A DNA stretch of 32,130 nt. Origin: an uncultured Lachnospiraceae bacterium (GTDB lineage: Bacteria > Bacillota > Clostridia > Lachnospirales > Lachnospiraceae). The first letter of the stretch is position 1. Each line of letters starts with the position of its first letter. This document shows, in pieces, positions 31,308 to 32,130 of this stretch. The notes beneath the pieces are model-generated. The model worked only from the letters and a program-made list of their open reading frames with translations, was not told the origin of the DNA and made no database searches. A program made the position numbers and the translations under genes. The DNA is taken from the NCBI GenBank assembly GCA_945929965.1, contig CAMEOT010000031.1:1-32130 (forward strand), written 5' to 3'.

Positions 31308-32074
31308 AGCTTATCAATATCAATAAAAATTACAATCCCGGTTCGGTCAACGAGCTGTGTCTGTTCAAGAATTTTAACCTGATGGTAAAGGATGGAGAAT
31401 TCGTATCCGTCGTAGGAAGTAATGGTTCCGGTAAGACTTCCATGCTGAACATCATCTGCGGAAGTATTGCGGTGGATAGCGGCAAGATCCTGATCAACGG
31501 AGAAGATATTACAAAACAGAAGGATTATATTCGTCAGCGCCGGATCGGCAGAGTGTATCAGGATCCCTCCAAAGGGACCTGCCCCAGCATGACGATCCTG
31601 GAGAACATGTCCATTGCGGAGAATAAGGGCAAGCCGTATAATCTGGGACGTGGTGTAAATAAAGCAAAACTGGAAACTTATCGTGAGATGTTACGACCTC
31701 TGAATTTAGGTCTGGAGGATAAGATGGGCGTGCAGGTCGGTTCCCTCTCCGGAGGACAGAGACAGGCGCTGGCACTGCTCATGGCGACTATGACACCGAT
31801 TGATTTCCTGATCCTGGATGAGCATACCGCAGCGTTGGATCCTAAGACTGCGGAGATCATCATGGAACTCACCGACCAGGTCGTGAAAGAGAAGAAAGTG
31901 ACCACCATTATGGTCACTCATAACCTCCGCTATGCTGTGGAGTACGGCAACCGTCTGATCATGATGCATGAAGGAAAAGCAATCCTGGATAAAGCCGGGG
32001 AAGAGAAGAAGAGCATTAACACAGAAGAGATTATGGGAATCTTCAATAAGATCAGTGTAGAATGCGGTAACTAA
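31301..32074 (+). CDS. trpZ: ABC transporter ATP-binding protein, TrpZ-like
   Basis: 257 residues. All nucleotide-binding motifs are intact: Walker A GSNGSGKTS, Q-loop in VYQDPSKG, signature LSGGQRQALAL, Walker B FLILDEHTAALD and the H-loop MVTHN. It powers the TrpXY importer. Start ATG 31301 lies inside the end of trpY (stop TAG 31305-31307), so translation is coupled; AAGGTG precedes it. It ends 56 bases before the window edge; in those 56 bases I see no complete hairpin. Confidence 0.93.
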   Translation: MLELININKNYNPGSVNELCLFKNFNLMVKDGEFVSVVGSNGSGKTSMLNIICGSIAVDSGKILINGEDITKQKDYIRQRRIGRVYQDPSKGTCPSMTILENMSIAENKGKPYNLGRGVNKAKLETYREMLRPLNLGLEDKMGVQVGSLSGGQRQALALLMATMTPIDFLILDEHTAALDPKTAEIIMELTDQVVKEKKVTTIMVTHNLRYAVEYGNRLIMMHEGKAILDKAGEEKKSINTEEIMGIFNKISVECGN

Positions 32075-32130
32075 ATTGAGAGTTAGTGAAGAAGCCACGA
32101 ACGCCCACGGCGGATGGAATGTCCTTCCTC

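Overview
The window reads as ordinary chromosome from a Gram-positive anaerobe of the Clostridia, most likely a member of the Lachnospiraceae. Reasons: a class A RNase P RNA, strong AGGAGG-type ribosome binding sites, sigma-A promoters, a T-box leader, a YitJ-type methionine enzyme, the order dgt-dnaG-rpoD-trmK, and a TGS/ThrRS-like nucleoside kinase. No genus can be named from this evidence. I saw no phage, IS element or CRISPR array. Almost all genes lie on the + strand; the one clear exception is a tRNA-Leu gene near the left end.

Layout. 1-650: the tail of an unknown gene, then a minus-strand tRNA-Leu(AAG) with its own promoter and terminator. 649-2967: a C_GCAxxG_C_C redox protein and a TetR regulator, then a FucO-type lactaldehyde/propanediol oxidoreductase. 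3095-4906: a bifunctional homocysteine methyltransferase/methylene-THF reductase. 5047-5817: an orphan protein resembling the FliD C-terminus. 5939-6322: two tandem, near-identical tRNA-Leu(CAG) transcription units. 6374-9342: a three-gene operon (HHxxxDG acyltransferase, zinc-ribbon six-TM membrane protein, HSL-type esterase) whose joint function is not known to me; it is the best candidate here for an undescribed system. 9412-15898: the housekeeping macromolecular-synthesis block dgt, dnaG, rpoD, trmK, nucleoside kinase. 15892-16154: two copies of a highly structured palindromic repeat. 16179-17786: a GT-C-like membrane protein. 17830-18166: rnpB. 18249-19019: a lipoprotein trypsin-like protease.

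19075-23443 looks like a metal-handling neighbourhood. It holds a G3E/COG0523 GTPase with a roughly 98-residue His-rich insert, a second G3E-like GTPase that has lost CxCC and seems fused to a YcgQ/TIGR03943-type C-terminal domain, an unknown membrane protein, and a ZIP transporter. Next come a YlmH-like S4 protein and a CmpB-family membrane protein (23502-25310), then an OmpR-type response regulator with a large six-TM histidine kinase (25587-28760). The right end (28847-32074) is a T-box controlled ABC transporter. The T-box specifier codon reads UGG (Trp), and the T-box variable base is C, which pairs with the G73 of bacterial tRNA-Trp. Both point to TrpXYZ-type tryptophan uptake.

Starts were moved downstream of the longest open frame where ribosome binding sites demanded it: 3095, 5047, 6374, 7717, 14243, 19075, 25587, 29276, 30426 and 31301. 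All functional calls rest on reading motifs by eye, with no database search.
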